Shown here one piece after another: positions 1 through 9,383 of a DNA stretch of 64,000 nt; within the stretch, counting starts at the first letter, position 1, and the number at the start of each line of letters is the position of its first letter. Made by a program: the position numbers and the translations under genes. Source of the stretch: Bradyrhizobium zhanjiangense (lineage in GTDB: Bacteria > Pseudomonadota > Alphaproteobacteria > Rhizobiales > Xanthobacteraceae); assembly GCF_004114935.1 (NCBI RefSeq), contig NZ_CP022221.1, forward strand, positions 2,067,001 through 2,131,000. Direction: 5' to 3'. The notes under the pieces are model-generated. The model saw only the letters and a list, made by a program, of their open reading frames with translations. It was not told the origin of the DNA and searched no databases.

Positions 1-129
1 TTCTAGGCGCTGCCGAGCTGGCGCCAAGAGCCGAGATATCTTGTCGGAAAGGTGTGTTCGCGCCCGATACAACTCCGATTACCAGGTTTTCTCGGTTTTC
101 AGACGCGAGGCGCTGGGTGCCGACTGCAG

Positions 130-1038
130 TTATTCGGTCGCCTTGAAGCGCGTTACACTGCTCCGGCCATCGACGCTGACAGGCACGTCACCCTCGACCG
201 TGGCCCGCCGTACGACGCGATGCTGGTCCCCGTAATCGTTGACCGCGTAATGCTGCGTTGCGCGGTTATCCCATATTGCAATATCGCCCTCCAGCCAGTT
301 CCAGCGCACAGTGTTTTCGGGCGCGGTGATGTGAGATTGGAACAGATCGAACAACTTTTGTCCGTCGTATTTGCCGACTCCAACAAAGTGCTTCACCAAG
401 GCGCCGAGCACTAGCGTCCGCTCGCCTGTTTCGGGGTGGACGCGTACAACGGGATGCTCGGTCTCAAAAACCGTTCTGGTGAACACCTCGTCAAAGTGCT
501 TCTTGTCGACCTCACGGATACGCGCGATCCCGGCGTAATCGAAAACGTTGCTGTGAACGGCCCATAGGCCGTCGGCAAGCCGTTGTAGAGGCGGCGGCAG
601 ATCAAGATAAGCGGCAGCTGTGTTCGACCACACGGTGTCGCCGCCGAACCTTGGCATTACAATGGCCCGCAGGACCAAAATCTTGGGATAGGCTTCGGCG
701 AAGGTCCCATCCGCATGCCAAACGTCTGCGCGACCGCCGCCGCGAGTGGAGTCCAGTTCGAGGAGCGACGCCATCCCCTTGGTGGCACCGAGCATGGGAT
801 GCGGCACTAACTTTCCGAGACGAGCGGCAAAGCGCTCCTGCTCGGCGTCATTGAGATGTCCTTGATTACGGAAGAAGATCACCTTGTGCTCAAGCAATAA
901 GCTGTTAATCGCAGCGATCGCGTGATCCGGTAGATCGCCTGATAGCTTGATATTTTTGATTTCGGCGCCGATGCGCGCTGCACGTTTCACCACATCGGTG
1001 CTCGGAACGACGCCACCGATCAAAGCTGTTGTGCTCAT
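130..1038 (-). CDS. TauD/TfdA-family Fe(II)/2-oxoglutarate dioxygenase
   Basis: 302-residue protein of the TauD/TfdA family, cytoplasmic enzymes that use Fe(II), O2 and 2-oxoglutarate to hydroxylate small substrates such as taurine or aryloxyalkanoates. The iron-binding triad is visible: WHADGTF supplies H108 and D110, and the distal histidine is H263 in the family block TQHYAVNDYGDQ. R274 just after it is the likely 2-oxoglutarate carboxylate ligand. I chose the ATG at 1038 because family-like sequence begins there; the frame stays open for 66 more codons upstream but that part is basic and unlike the family. The gene stands alone with no sulfonate transporter beside it, so the substrate cannot be inferred. 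Family assignment is secure, specific reaction unknown. Confidence 0.85.
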   Translation of the reverse strand: MSTTALIGGVVPSTDVVKRAARIGAEIKNIKLSGDLPDHAIAAINSLLLEHKVIFFRNQGHLNDAEQERFAARLGKLVPHPMLGATKGMASLLELDSTRGGGRADVWHADGTFAEAYPKILVLRAIVMPRFGGDTVWSNTAAAYLDLPPPLQRLADGLWAVHSNVFDYAGIARIREVDKKHFDEVFTRTVFETEHPVVRVHPETGERTLVLGALVKHFVGVGKYDGQKLFDLFQSHITAPENTVRWNWLEGDIAIWDNRATQHYAVNDYGDQHRVVRRATVEGDVPVSVDGRSSVTRFKATE

Positions 1039-1264
1039 GTTGCGTTTGTAAGCCCTTGCAGTTTCTCTCTCTCTCGCCTCTCGGAGCGAATGATCTTCAG
1101 CAAGCATCGTGCCAAGCGAAAGACGAGCATGTACCGCAATGCGCACTGAACGAATCGTGGTATTTGGCGCGAGTCTCTGATCAGCGGCGAGCAAGACATT
1201 TCGTGGCCATTTACGTAAGTCAGCGTTGCGCGCCAAGAATTCGTATTAGTCGTGAAAAATGGCG

Positions 1265-1463
1265 TTACTTACTATGCACAATCTCGATTTCATCTTCCGA
1301 CATATAAAGATTGCGGAAAACAATGGATAAAGGGAGCTCAAGCTCCTCTCGGAACCTCTCCATGTCGATGGTCGCGCGGCTGAAGCGGCTCAAAATAACA
1401 TTGAAGGTTTGCAACACCGCGTTGGTGAGGAGTGCCATTCCAGTCGAATACAATGGTGGATTT
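1265..1463 (-). pseudogene. HAD-superfamily hydrolase relic
   Basis: Two overlapping minus-strand frames together read like the start of a HAD-type phosphatase. One gives STIVFDWNGT (HAD motif I, DxxGT-like) at about 1431-1463. The next gives ALLTNAVLQTFNVILSRF and IDMERFREELELPLSI, ending at a stop at 1265-1267. The frame changes close after motif I, and motifs II-IV are missing, so this is a frameshifted N-terminal fragment and not a working enzyme. The assignment rests on pattern recognition of the HAD N-terminus. Confidence 0.55.
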
Positions 1464-1964
1464 CGTGCGTGAACCTAAGGGACGCGATCGTGCGATATTA
1501 ATTTGTTCGAGACTAGGTATTTGCTGGTCTACATGTCTGGGGTGGTCGCAGTGGATATGGCCGAACAGAGTTGTCAGGCGTGCAACGCGATTCAGTGAGC
1601 TCAACGGGCGGATTGTTCTTCCAAGGTGAGATGGGGTTTGCAGAGCGTGCGCATTGCTGTTTTTTGTGGTTCTGTTTCTGGATCGAGTTGTTTAAGCAAT
1701 GGCCATGCCAGGCGGCGCTGGCAAGCCACAATGCCGAATGAACTTTCGATATTCGCGCTGTACTGGACCTGACACGATATTGTGCCTCTGTCAGAATACG
1801 GACAAGTGTCTACAGCGCGATAAGCCCGAGCTGACTGTTCGGTTAGTAAATGTGGCGAGGTAATTGTATGCCCGGGCTAATCTCTACTAATGCCGCTGGA
1901 GCGGTGAGAGCTGCAGATGTAATGTCCATCGGCGCTGTTGGCCACGGTCATGTACAATATCGTC
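1464..1964. other. intergenic, nothing recognised
   Basis: Only short overlapping frames with no family signature are visible. I saw no tRNA, convincing promoter or repeat. The stretch between the dioxygenase start and the HAD relic (1039-1264) is likewise featureless. Confidence 0.4.
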
Positions 1965-2594
1965 TCAGTCCTGAGCCAGGATAAGAGCTGCAACTTCCTG
2001 GTCCTGTGCCAGTTTGCTCGCCGCTAGGCCGGTGGCGACACCAACGCGATCAGGCGCAGGACGGTTTTGGCTCATCTTGCGCTTGCCTTCTACCATGGTG
2101 ATCGGGATGCGCACGCCGACGATTTCACGCAACTGGACGGCAATGAAATCCGCTGGCGCATCGCTGACGGCCCAGGGCGTCGCACGTGACGTCTCATGGA
2201 TATTCGTCAGACGCGTCACGATCTCAAGCAGGCGTTTAGGATCCTCGAAGAACTCAATCGGCCCATGGGCGTGGACCGCGATGTAATTCCATGTAGGCAC
2301 CACGTGTTCAGTGTGACGCTTGCTTGGATACCAGGATGGTGTCACATAAGCCTCTGCGCCACTAAAGATCGCCAGAGCTTCTCCAATCGGGGCCGTGCGC
2401 CATTGCGGATTGCCCTTCGCCAGGTGCCCGTACAGCGCGCCATGTTTGCCTTCGCTCTCATCGAGGAAGAGCGGAAGAGGCGTCGCAAGTGGCCCATCTG
2501 ATGTCGCTGTGATCAGGTTGGCCAATCGGGCGCAGCGGATTGTCGCTCGAATGCTCTCGAGGTCGTCATCTCGAAAGTGGGATGGTATGTACAT
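1965..2594 (-). CDS. PaiB-like FMN-binding protein
   Basis: 209-residue protein of the PaiB family (FMN-binding split-barrel proteins often labelled negative transcriptional regulators). Typical features are the N-terminal MYIPSHF start, the block ATPLPLFLDE, and GHLAKGNPQW followed by AYVTPSWYPSK and VPTWNYIAVHAHG, which in the family build the flavin-binding barrel. Length is normal for the family (about 205-215). The start codon at 2594 is well placed because the family begins with exactly this M(Y/H)xPxHF motif. It is monocistronic and lies next to a decayed insertion sequence. Family is confident; the physiological role in rhizobia is not known, and regulation of sporulation or proteases as described for Bacillus does not apply here. 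Confidence 0.85.
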   Translation of the reverse strand: MYIPSHFRDDDLESIRATIRCARLANLITATSDGPLATPLPLFLDESEGKHGALYGHLAKGNPQWRTAPIGEALAIFSGAEAYVTPSWYPSKRHTEHVVPTWNYIAVHAHGPIEFFEDPKRLLEIVTRLTNIHETSRATPWAVSDAPADFIAVQLREIVGVRIPITMVEGKRKMSQNRPAPDRVGVATGLAASKLAQDQEVAALILAQD

Positions 2595-2794
2595 AGAGGG
2601 TCTCCGTTGGCTGTCGTCCAGATAAAACCCAAGTCAAGAAGCTAGAAAACCGCCAGTTTCAGTAGCTCCCGTAGAGGTGCTCCGCATCCTCTTTTGACGT
2701 GAAGTTGTCGGATTTATCTGGGACGTGACCTGCCACTAACTATTTGTTCCAGAAGGCGAAGGAGTTAGACTCCGGCCCGAAGAGGGACGGACAG

Positions 2795-3060
2795 ATGAGG
2801 CGAGCAAGGTTCAGGAAGAGCAGATTATCGCGGTATTTAAGGAGGATGAGGCTTGGGCGAAACCGCTGACCTGGCTCGCAAGCATGGGATCTCCGAAGCG
2901 ACGATCTACAATTGGAGGGCTAAATTCGGCGGCATGGATGTCTCTGAGACCAAGCGCCTGAAGGCGCTGGAAGAGTAGAGCGCGAAGCTGAAGAAGCTTC
3001 TGGCCGAGCAGATGCTCGACGCGGCCGCCCTTCGCGAGCTGCTTTTCAAAAAAGCGATAG
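2795..3060 (+). pseudogene. IS3-type transposase orfA relic
   Basis: Starts as MRRARF, then needs a frame change to read EEQIIAVFKEDEA, another to reach LARKHGISEATIYNWRAKFGG, and ends in a frame with an internal stop between LKALEE and SAKLKKLLAEQMLDAAALREL. This is the helix-turn-helix plus leucine-zipper OrfA of IS3-family elements. At least two frameshifts and one nonsense codon make it dead. No orfB follows. A possible left terminal repeat begins near 2726 (TGACCTGCCACTA), but no matching right end was found. Confidence 0.8.
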
Positions 3061-3186
3061 GGGCCGCCTGCGCCGGGGATCTGCCGCGTGCCGATCTCCG
3101 CGCCTGGGTGCACCAGCCGACGTTAGCTCCTTGCGAATATTCCTTCGGCAGATGCACAATTCGCCATTGCCTGGATCGTAGCGCAA

Positions 3187-3531
3187 TTGTATCGCAACAT
3201 TTCTCGTTCTGCTGCCGGTCCGACAGACTTTGAGACGATAACCGTAGCCATCCAGCGTACTGGCTCTGACTCACTTCAGATTAAAGTTCGACAGATGTCT
3301 GGCACTTTGATTGGAGAGGATCTCACAGTTCTGCTTCAGAAAGTCGGTTTGAAGCTCAGGAGCCTCGGAGATGGCGCAAACGCGCCCGCAAGGACCTATC
3401 AAGAATGGTCGGTCGCACTGTTACGGGAAGTTCGTTATACTGTCGCTCTCAACGGGGGGGATCCGTGCCCTACAGTATTAGGTGTCATCGAACGGGGTTT
3501 AGCCGTAGGCATTTTTCGGTTCAAAGTTTGA
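3187..3531 (+). CDS. hypothetical protein, doubtful
   Basis: 114-codon frame with a TTG start; the frame is open upstream to a stop at 3124-3126. The product contains FETITVAIQRTGSDSLQIKV and LLQKVGLKLRSLGDGAN, which look protein-like in composition but match no family I know. There is no good ribosome-binding site, and the region on both sides is decayed, so it may be a fragment of a larger lost gene. A 53-codon frame continues from a TTG at 3528 to 3689 (contains DTPSGGRVDLRTFRKLAE) and could be a second small fragment. Confidence 0.25.
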   Translation: MYRNISRSAAGPTDFETITVAIQRTGSDSLQIKVRQMSGTLIGEDLTVLLQKVGLKLRSLGDGANAPARTYQEWSVALLREVRYTVALNGGDPCPTVLGVIERGLAVGIFRFKV

Positions 3532-4559
3532 GCGCAAGAGAAGCCCTGTGGAAGGCGGAGTGTCTTGAGAGATCGGGAGTAAACATAGACTATATTGATA
3601 CTCCCTCAGGCGGACGTGTCGACCTCCGCACGTTCCGGAAGCTGGCTGAGACGGAGGGCGGCTTCGAACAAGAAATTCCCAGCCAATGATGGTGATCATA
3701 CCTGCGCTTTCAGGAAAATACTCAAACATTTGAGCACGCACCTACGAAGCCCTGTCACTTCAAAGCTGGCGCCTTCACGTTTCGATGCGATAGTACCTGG
3801 TACATCGAGCGTGACGGTCTGCACCGGGTTCGTGTCGGTTTCGGCCTGGAATCTCCGAGGCACTTCCCTTCGGATACTAGTGGGCCGGCCAATTTGCGTT
3901 GTCTCGAATACGCGCATCGTTGCCCTCTCTAGCATCCATCAACTTCGCGCGGATTCCACCACGCACAAGAACTAACAAGAGGAGCGGCTTCCATGAACGA
4001 TGGACTTGGTTCACTCTCAAGAACGCGGCTTCTCAAGCGAGTTCAGTATTGCGAGCTGCCTCGGACTGCCACCGAAGCAGTGTCCCCTGCCGTTTAGATT
4101 GTTTCAGTCGAGAAGATGCTGCGCATTTCCGGATGCGTTCAAAAGACGTTCACAGTCTTCAAGCCGAGCCCGTCTTACAGCAGGATGCATGATCCGGCGA
4201 AGCAGCCTGATCTGCACAGTAGGCGACCGTTGTTGAGCCACGAGCCTACGACAGCTTTCCTGGCCGGCAGCCTCAAAGTCGAGACCTTACTCGCCATAGC
4301 GAAGGACGTGCAGATTGCCGACTGACACGCACGTGGGGTGCGGCGTGGTTTTGATCCGGCGCAAACGATCCATGCTTGCTTCCAGCTTCGCGAACTGTCC
4401 TAGACATGACACCGCGTCCGGCGCTTGACCTTGCGCGCACTTAGCCAGCCGAGGCGCCACGCTGACATAAAGAGTGTTCGCCGTCTGGGCCTGTGAAGCA
4501 GGCAGTGTGATTTTGCTTTGGGAGGAGTTCCTGGTTCATAGTAGCCAGCGGGAGCGAAG
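3532..4559. other. decayed DNA without recognisable genes
   Basis: Short frames on both strands with no family signature. A 34-codon frame at 3993 follows a plausible AGAGGAG ribosome-binding site but stops early at 4095-4097 and continues as broken reading frames up to 4325, suggesting another truncated gene that I cannot name. Confidence 0.4.
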
Positions 4560-4770
4560 ATGAAACAGAAATCCGGACCGGGCAAAGCACCGGCAGAACA
4601 AGTTGTAAAAAGACATTAGGCGACAGACGCGCCGGCATTATTCGCCGGAAGAGAGGATCCGCATGGTGCTGTGCGCGGCAAGGAGAACATCTCGAGATCT
4701 GCCGCCCAGAAGGCATTGCCGCCTCGATGTATTACAGCTGGTTCAAGGAGTTATCTGACGACGGACGTCA
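4560..4770 (+). pseudogene. second IS3-type transposase orfA relic
   Basis: Reads MKQKSGPGKAPAEQVVK from an ATG at 4560, then after a frame change gives RRHYSPEERIRMVL-like sequence and finally a GIAASMYYSWFKEL-like block, the typical helix-turn-helix start of an IS3-family OrfA (IS2/IS51-like branch). It is frameshifted and truncated after about 65 codons. It is a different element from the relic near 2.8 kb, showing that at least two IS3-type insertions have decayed here. Confidence 0.65.
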
Positions 4771-5016
4771 GCTCTTAAACGAATGTCGACAACTTGACCC
4801 TGCAGCCCGCTACGAAGTCCCTGCTGAACATCCAATTCTCAATTCGGCACGGCCTTTGCTTGGTTAGCGGTACCATCACGTATTGCTCCAGATACGGCGA
4901 TGTTAGGGGCGGGCTCGGCGTCGCGAGCGTCTGGTCCGCCCCGCCGATTTGCTGTGGCTTGCGACTCCGGCGCCTAAGAGGCCATGCCATAGCCTCGAAC
5001 ACACGTTAGATCAGAG

Positions 5017-5232
5017 ATGCAGACTGGAACGGTAGTGTCCTACAGTGTTGAGAATGGCTGGGGCTTCATCAGACCCGACAACTGCGACGGCGTGGACTTG
5101 TTCGTGCACATTTCGGACCTTTGCGACTGCACAGGGGCTGATCTGGTGCCCGGGACGCGCGTGTCTTTCGATCGTCGCTTCAACAAACGCCGATCGAAGT
5201 ACAGAGCCGCCGAGGTCAGACTAATCAATTGA
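5017..5232 (+). CDS. cold-shock-domain protein (CspA family)
   Basis: 71-residue single cold-shock domain, a five-strand beta barrel that binds single-stranded nucleic acid and acts as an RNA chaperone. RNP1 is NGWGFIRP (residues 13-20; the usual form is KGFGFI) and RNP2 is DLFVHIS (27-33). The variation KGF to NGW and the cysteines around residues 23 and 36-38 separate it from housekeeping CspA copies. Length is normal. It is isolated in decayed DNA, yet has an intact frame, so selection may maintain it. Small csp genes of this kind are common in Bradyrhizobium; whether this one is cold-inducible cannot be told from the sequence. Confidence 0.85.
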   Translation: MQTGTVVSYSVENGWGFIRPDNCDGVDLFVHISDLCDCTGADLVPGTRVSFDRRFNKRRSKYRAAEVRLIN

Positions 5233-6796
5233 GATGCCGTATTTTCTGAAGCACGCGTTGCTTATCATTTGATATCGGAACGACGATGCAGGAGCGCTTC
5301 CCTTGCAAGGCGCATTAAAATTGACGGCTTCCTCTCTGTACGTTCAGGTCGATCTTCTGACGAATCTTGCCGACTCCAAGACGCCTTTTGGAGTAGTGAC
5401 GTGCCACCTGGATGTCGTGAGCAATCCTGGTCAAAATCGTTCAATGAAGCATCGAAGATGTTGGACCATTTTAGGACGCCGGCGTCATCTGACGGCAGCG
5501 TTTCGGCACGGACCTCGTACAAATGATCGTCCCCAAACAATCGAAACTGGAGGCCGCGCCACGGATCATACATACATTCGGCGACGCCCGCGGTGACGCT
5601 CAGCGTAGTGCAGTCGACGATCTTGACGAGATCCTAGCCACGCCGCGTGTATTGGCCATCGGTATGTTCCAGACATGCCAACAACGCCCGTCGTTGAGCG
5701 TAGCGAAGATCAGACACGAACAGGCTATGGACGATGCGCGCTTTCACTTGCTCGCTCTCGACATTAAGCTCGGCCAGCCGCTGATCGAGTTCTCGGATCG
5801 AGTTAACAACCTCGAGGCCGAACTCGCGTCAGCCCGCGACGGAGTTTTCATCGGGAATCCTACAATGAGGCTCCTTTGCGGGGGCCAAGTGCGCAGCACC
5901 TCCAGCGCTTTGATGTCACCGTGATTGTTTCAGATCTCGCAGGAGAGCCAGATCTCGACTGCGCGATTGGGAGTACTGGACGCGTTATCTGCACCGGCGG
6001 CCCCGATCGCACAATTCCGTCGGTTTCTTACGCGCTACGGGCTCTGATGCTGCTGCCCTCACGACTCTTTGCCGCTTTCCACGGCCTTTGTCGCCGTACT
6101 TGACGCCGATTTCGTTTCGCAGACGCCGCTTTCAGAATCGGGGTCCACCTTACCATCGCTCCGTTGCTCAATCCGGCGAAATGGTATTGGCGCGCTCTTC
6201 TCCTGGGAGCGGCTGCCATAGTGTCTTAGCGCCATGTGGTTTGGAGCTTGGCCGATACGCTGGTGCCACTCGGCTGGACGGCGGACGCGCTTCCTTATGC
6301 GGACTTAATCGAGCGGACGTTGGCACCGTTTAACGAGCCGAGCGTTGTCGAGTTGAAGATTCGCATGCCGAAGCTCTACTGTGCCGTCCTCGTCCATTGC
6401 GACTCGAATCAACCCGTACCTGACGCCTTATTGTGGAGGAATACGGTGATCTGTTGCCGTACTAGAGCGCTCGTTCCTATCGACGAACAGATGCTCTTCA
6501 GATCGTCCCAGAGCTAGTTGGGGGGATCAAGTCGGGCTGGAGGACAGGCGCAGTCCGCCCCTGCCATAACTTGCGCGATCGACGATGCTTGAAAGTAGAG
6601 ATCCAAGACAGCGCGTCGGCCAAGTCGGCAGCGTCCCTCATCAAAAGCCCCGTGAAGGTGACGTTGCGCTGGCATGCGGCCTGCACAACACCGATCACAG
6701 TCCATCCGAACCCATCGCCCCAGATCGCGTAGCGAGCTAATCTGGGTGAGAGCTCGATCGCGTTTCACCATTGTGCTCTTAGCCGACGCGGCGCGG
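5233..6796. other. long stretch with only doubtful frames
   Basis: Contains a 102-codon minus-strand frame (5265-5573; includes YDPWRGLQFRLFGDDHLYEV, open upstream for about 20 codons beyond its ATG) and a plus-strand frame at 6236-6517 (includes DALPYADLIERTLAPFNEP). Both read like protein fragments, but I recognise neither, and the surrounding frames are broken. No RNA gene, repeat or promoter stood out. Confidence 0.35.
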
Positions 6797-7015
6797 CTAT
6801 GGGATGCTTTGCCACTCAGACAAGTCTCGCGGGATACCCATCTTTGTAGGATCTCCAGCCCACGGCCAATGACATCTCCCGTTCGCCAACTCTTCTGCTG
6901 CTATGACTGGCGAGATATACTGGCCTAAAACCTGACCATCAAACAGGAGGGCGCATCCTCCCGGCACGATAATGATCTCGGCTAGCCCGGCGTATGTTTC
7001 ATACCTCCATTTCAT
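6797..7015 (-). CDS. small conserved hypothetical protein
   Basis: 72-residue protein with core blocks GCALLFDGQVLGQY, SPVIAAEELANG and GDPTKMGIPRDLSEW. The pattern (a short beta-hairpin ending in DGxxLG-Y, a helix with AAxxLxxG, then an xxxDPxxxGIPxDLSxW tail) resembles small uncharacterised proteins I associate with Bradyrhizobium genomes. It begins with MKWRYETYAG and appears complete. No ribosome-binding site of note, no partner gene. Function unknown; the recognition is by pattern memory only and should be treated as tentative. Confidence 0.5.
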   Translation of the reverse strand: MKWRYETYAGLAEIIIVPGGCALLFDGQVLGQYISPVIAAEELANGRCHWPWAGDPTKMGIPRDLSEWQSIP

Positions 7016-7514
7016 AGCTAACTACTGGGTTAATCCCTTTGATATTGACGGCAACGCAGGTGCGACTCGGCGCCTTCACTCAAGAGAACTCGACGCTGTC
7101 CCTGCCGCGCCCACGCTGCCGGTGAAGTTAGCCCGGACGTGACTCGGCGCTTGTGCTGGTCCGAAAAAGCGCTGTCCCTACCACGCCCCACTAACTTCAG
7201 TGGCCAACCTTGCCATAACAACGCTAACCACCTCGCCTTCGCGGGAGTGTCTTAAGCTCCCACGGGCGGCGGAATTGTAGTGCCAAGAGCGATCATGGGA
7301 CGCCTACCAGGATTGGTGGCTGGCCCACGGCGTAAAGGCGCACTATTGGTGTGGTAATGGCCGCACGAGATGGGCACATGCACATCAGCACGATTGCCCG
7401 CGCCAAGCTTGGGCAACTACGGGCACTCACCTCAGCCGCGTAGAAACGGGCCCGAGCATATCTGGCGTGGATGCAGGCAAGCCGGCACTACAACCGTGGT
7501 GATACGGGCGCGGC
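7016..7514. other. intergenic, nothing recognised
   Basis: No frame with a family signature. The last part may be the eroded upstream portion of the following RND pump pseudogene, but nothing can be aligned by eye before about 7515. Confidence 0.35.
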
Positions 7515-8320
7515 GTGTGCGATGCGACGAGCCGCATGCAGGTTGACGACGTGCTCAAGCTTTACGTCAGCAACAATGCAGCGCTATGGTGTCCTTTCAG
7601 AACTCGTCACACCGGTCTGGGAAACCAGTCTCCTCCAGTTCGTGCGCTACAACGGCTACCCGGCCATGCGCATTGCCGGCAGGGGCTGCACCCGGGGATA
7701 GCCAGCGGCGACGCGATGATGGAAATGGAAAGACTAGCCTCACAACTGCCCCCAGGTTTCACAGTCGAGTGGACTGGACAGTCTCTGCAGGAGAAGCAAT
7801 CTGCCTCGCAGGCGCCAATCCTGCTTGCTCTCTCCATGTTGGTCGTCCTTCTGGTGCTGGCTGGCGCTTTACGAGAGCTGGTCAATTCCGTTCTCGGTGA
7901 TGCTTGTCGTGCCGCTTGGAATAATCGGTTCCGTTCTCGCGGCCCATCTGCGCGGGCTCGAAAATGACGTCTTCTTCAGCATCGGTTTTATTACTATCAT
8001 AGGTCTTTCGGCCAAGAACTCGATCCTGATCGTCGAATTCGTCAAGAACGTTCGCAATCAAGGGCGTGGGCTTACGAACGCCGTCGTCGAAGCAGCCAGG
8101 CGTCGATTGCGTCCGATCCTAATGACCTCACTGGCCTTTGCACTCGGTGTGGTCCCATTGATGCTTGCCCGCGGCGCCAGCGCCGAAACCCAGCGTGCCA
8201 TCGGGACCGGGGTATTCGGTGGCATGATTTCAGCAACGCTCCTCGCTGTGTTCTTTGTGCCCGTCTTCTAAGTCTTCGTCACGGAGCATTTCGGTGCACG
8301 CAAAGGTCCGGGCAGCCCGA
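7515..8320 (+). pseudogene. RND (AcrB/HAE1-type) efflux pump relic
   Basis: C-terminal third of an RND permease in at least three frame segments. One reads MQVDDVLKLYVSNN, the next LVTPVWETSLLQFVRYNGYP, the first frame returns with [18 protein letters not shown] and [18 protein letters not shown], and the last gives [33 protein letters not shown] and [20 protein letters not shown]. The frame ends with TAA at 8269-8271 exactly where RND pumps have PVFYVFV, and VFVTEHFGARK follows in frame, so the stop is a nonsense mutation. The N-terminal two thirds are absent. It is not a copy of the intact pump at 10.8 kb; the C-terminal blocks differ. Confidence 0.85.
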
Positions 8321-8335
8321 TACACACGACACATG

Positions 8336-8593
8336 CAGGCCGCATTGATATCACGCGGACTGCGCCGCAGGATCAGCCGGTTCAACAGCCCGCAGAAGCT
8401 GGTGAGCGATTTCGGGCTCAACCCGCGGGTGCGGCTGTCGCGACTGGGAGCTGCCCATCACGGCCGCATCAGCAAGATCGGCCGCAGTTCTGCGCGCGCC
8501 ATGCTGGCCGAGGCGGCCTTGGCTGCGACCAAGGCGCCCGGTCCACTGCATGAGTTTGGTACTGCCGGTTTTGGCCGCGGCGGGCGATCCTAG
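8336..8593 (+). pseudogene. IS110-type transposase C-terminal relic
   Basis: Contains SRFNSPQKLVSDFGLNPRV, GAAHHGRISKIGRSSARAML and AAKAPGPLH-like sequence, the C-terminal transposase_20 region of IS110/IS116/IS902 elements. The catalytic N-terminal DEDD domain is missing, and the tail degenerates after about 8560. It abuts the broken RND pump, so this insertion or a later deletion probably removed the pump's 3' end. Confidence 0.8.
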
Positions 8594-8999
8594 CCATAGG
8601 CTATCGCACGCAGGTTAACTCCAGGGCCGCACGCCCATCTCACAGGTTGTCCGTCACGGTCTGGGTGAGTCCTAGTGGCTCAAAAATTTCGTTGGCATAG
8701 GACCAGCTTCGGCTATGCCAACGTATAGCTTTCGAAGGAATTCCTCCGCCGGCATTTTTGAGGAGGACACGATCACTGGGTAGCCGAGGCGACGCTATGG
8801 GAGGCCATGCAGTTGATCACACTTAAATCTGTTCAGATGAGTTTTCGTCATCCCGATTGGGACTGTACTGCGCATTCCAGAGCACGAACGCGGAGATCGC
8901 AGAGCAAGCTTGGCAATGCGCTCGGCACGGAACAGGCTGGCCGGGGCTGGCGGACAGTTCTTCTCTAGAACCGCATGAATTCAGGGCTAAGAGGTTAAC
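8594..8999. other. intergenic with one strong inverted repeat
   Basis: No gene recognised. The notable item is the 11-bp inverted repeat at 8690-8723, listed separately. Confidence 0.4.
8690..8723. repeat. 11-bp perfect inverted repeat
   Basis: CGTTGGCATAG at 8690-8700 and CTATGCCAACG at 8713-8723 are exact reverse complements with a 12-base loop. There is no T-run, so it is not a standard terminator. Each arm contains TGGCAT followed ten bases after the GG by GC, a loose -24/-12 pattern on both strands, but no suitable gene follows. Confidence 0.6.
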
Positions 9000-9188
9000 T
9001 TGAAGGCGGCTCTCCGCTCTCCTCGCTGGACCAGACGGGAAGATGAACTGTTGCGCGAGCTTGTTGATGCAGGCGCGCCTGTGGAATCCATTTGCGAAAC
9101 GCTCAACAGGTCCGAGCCGGAACTTCGGAGGCGTGGCTACTACATTGGCCTACCAAGGAAATGGTTTAAGCGAAGAGTCGCCCTCTGA
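9000..9188 (+). CDS. small Myb/SANT-like helix-turn-helix protein
   Basis: 62-residue protein, TTG start preceded by AAGAGG at a suitable distance. WTRREDELLRELVDAG, then VESICETLNRSEPELRRRGYY and a final GLPRKW make a three-helix SANT/Myb-like fold of the kind seen in small rhizobial DNA-binding proteins. If real, it would be a DNA-binding regulator or remnant domain. Neighbours are decayed, and no target is suggested. The helix pattern is clear; function is inference. Confidence 0.5.
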   Translation: MKAALRSPRWTRREDELLRELVDAGAPVESICETLNRSEPELRRRGYYIGLPRKWFKRRVAL

Positions 9189-9383
9189 TGTTGAGGCCGC
9201 GCTCGACTGCGATCCTGGTTTTGGCAAAGTAAGGCCACTAACCGAGGCCGCCTCTTTCATTCAGTAGAAAAGGCGACGTCGACTTCCGCGCCCGCCTGCA
9301 TACGACGATGGTAAGCGCGCATTTTGGCGCGCGGCTATGCGCTCAGTCGGCCGCCGGCACGATCGGACGCCGGGCTGGCTTGA

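Noticed and set aside
5533..5544. CCAAACAATCGA, identical to the 3' core of the nod box
   Set aside because: The flanks do not match the rest of the nod box (no ATCCA half upstream, no TTTTACCAATC downstream), and on the other strand it encodes part of a possible reading frame. Probably chance.
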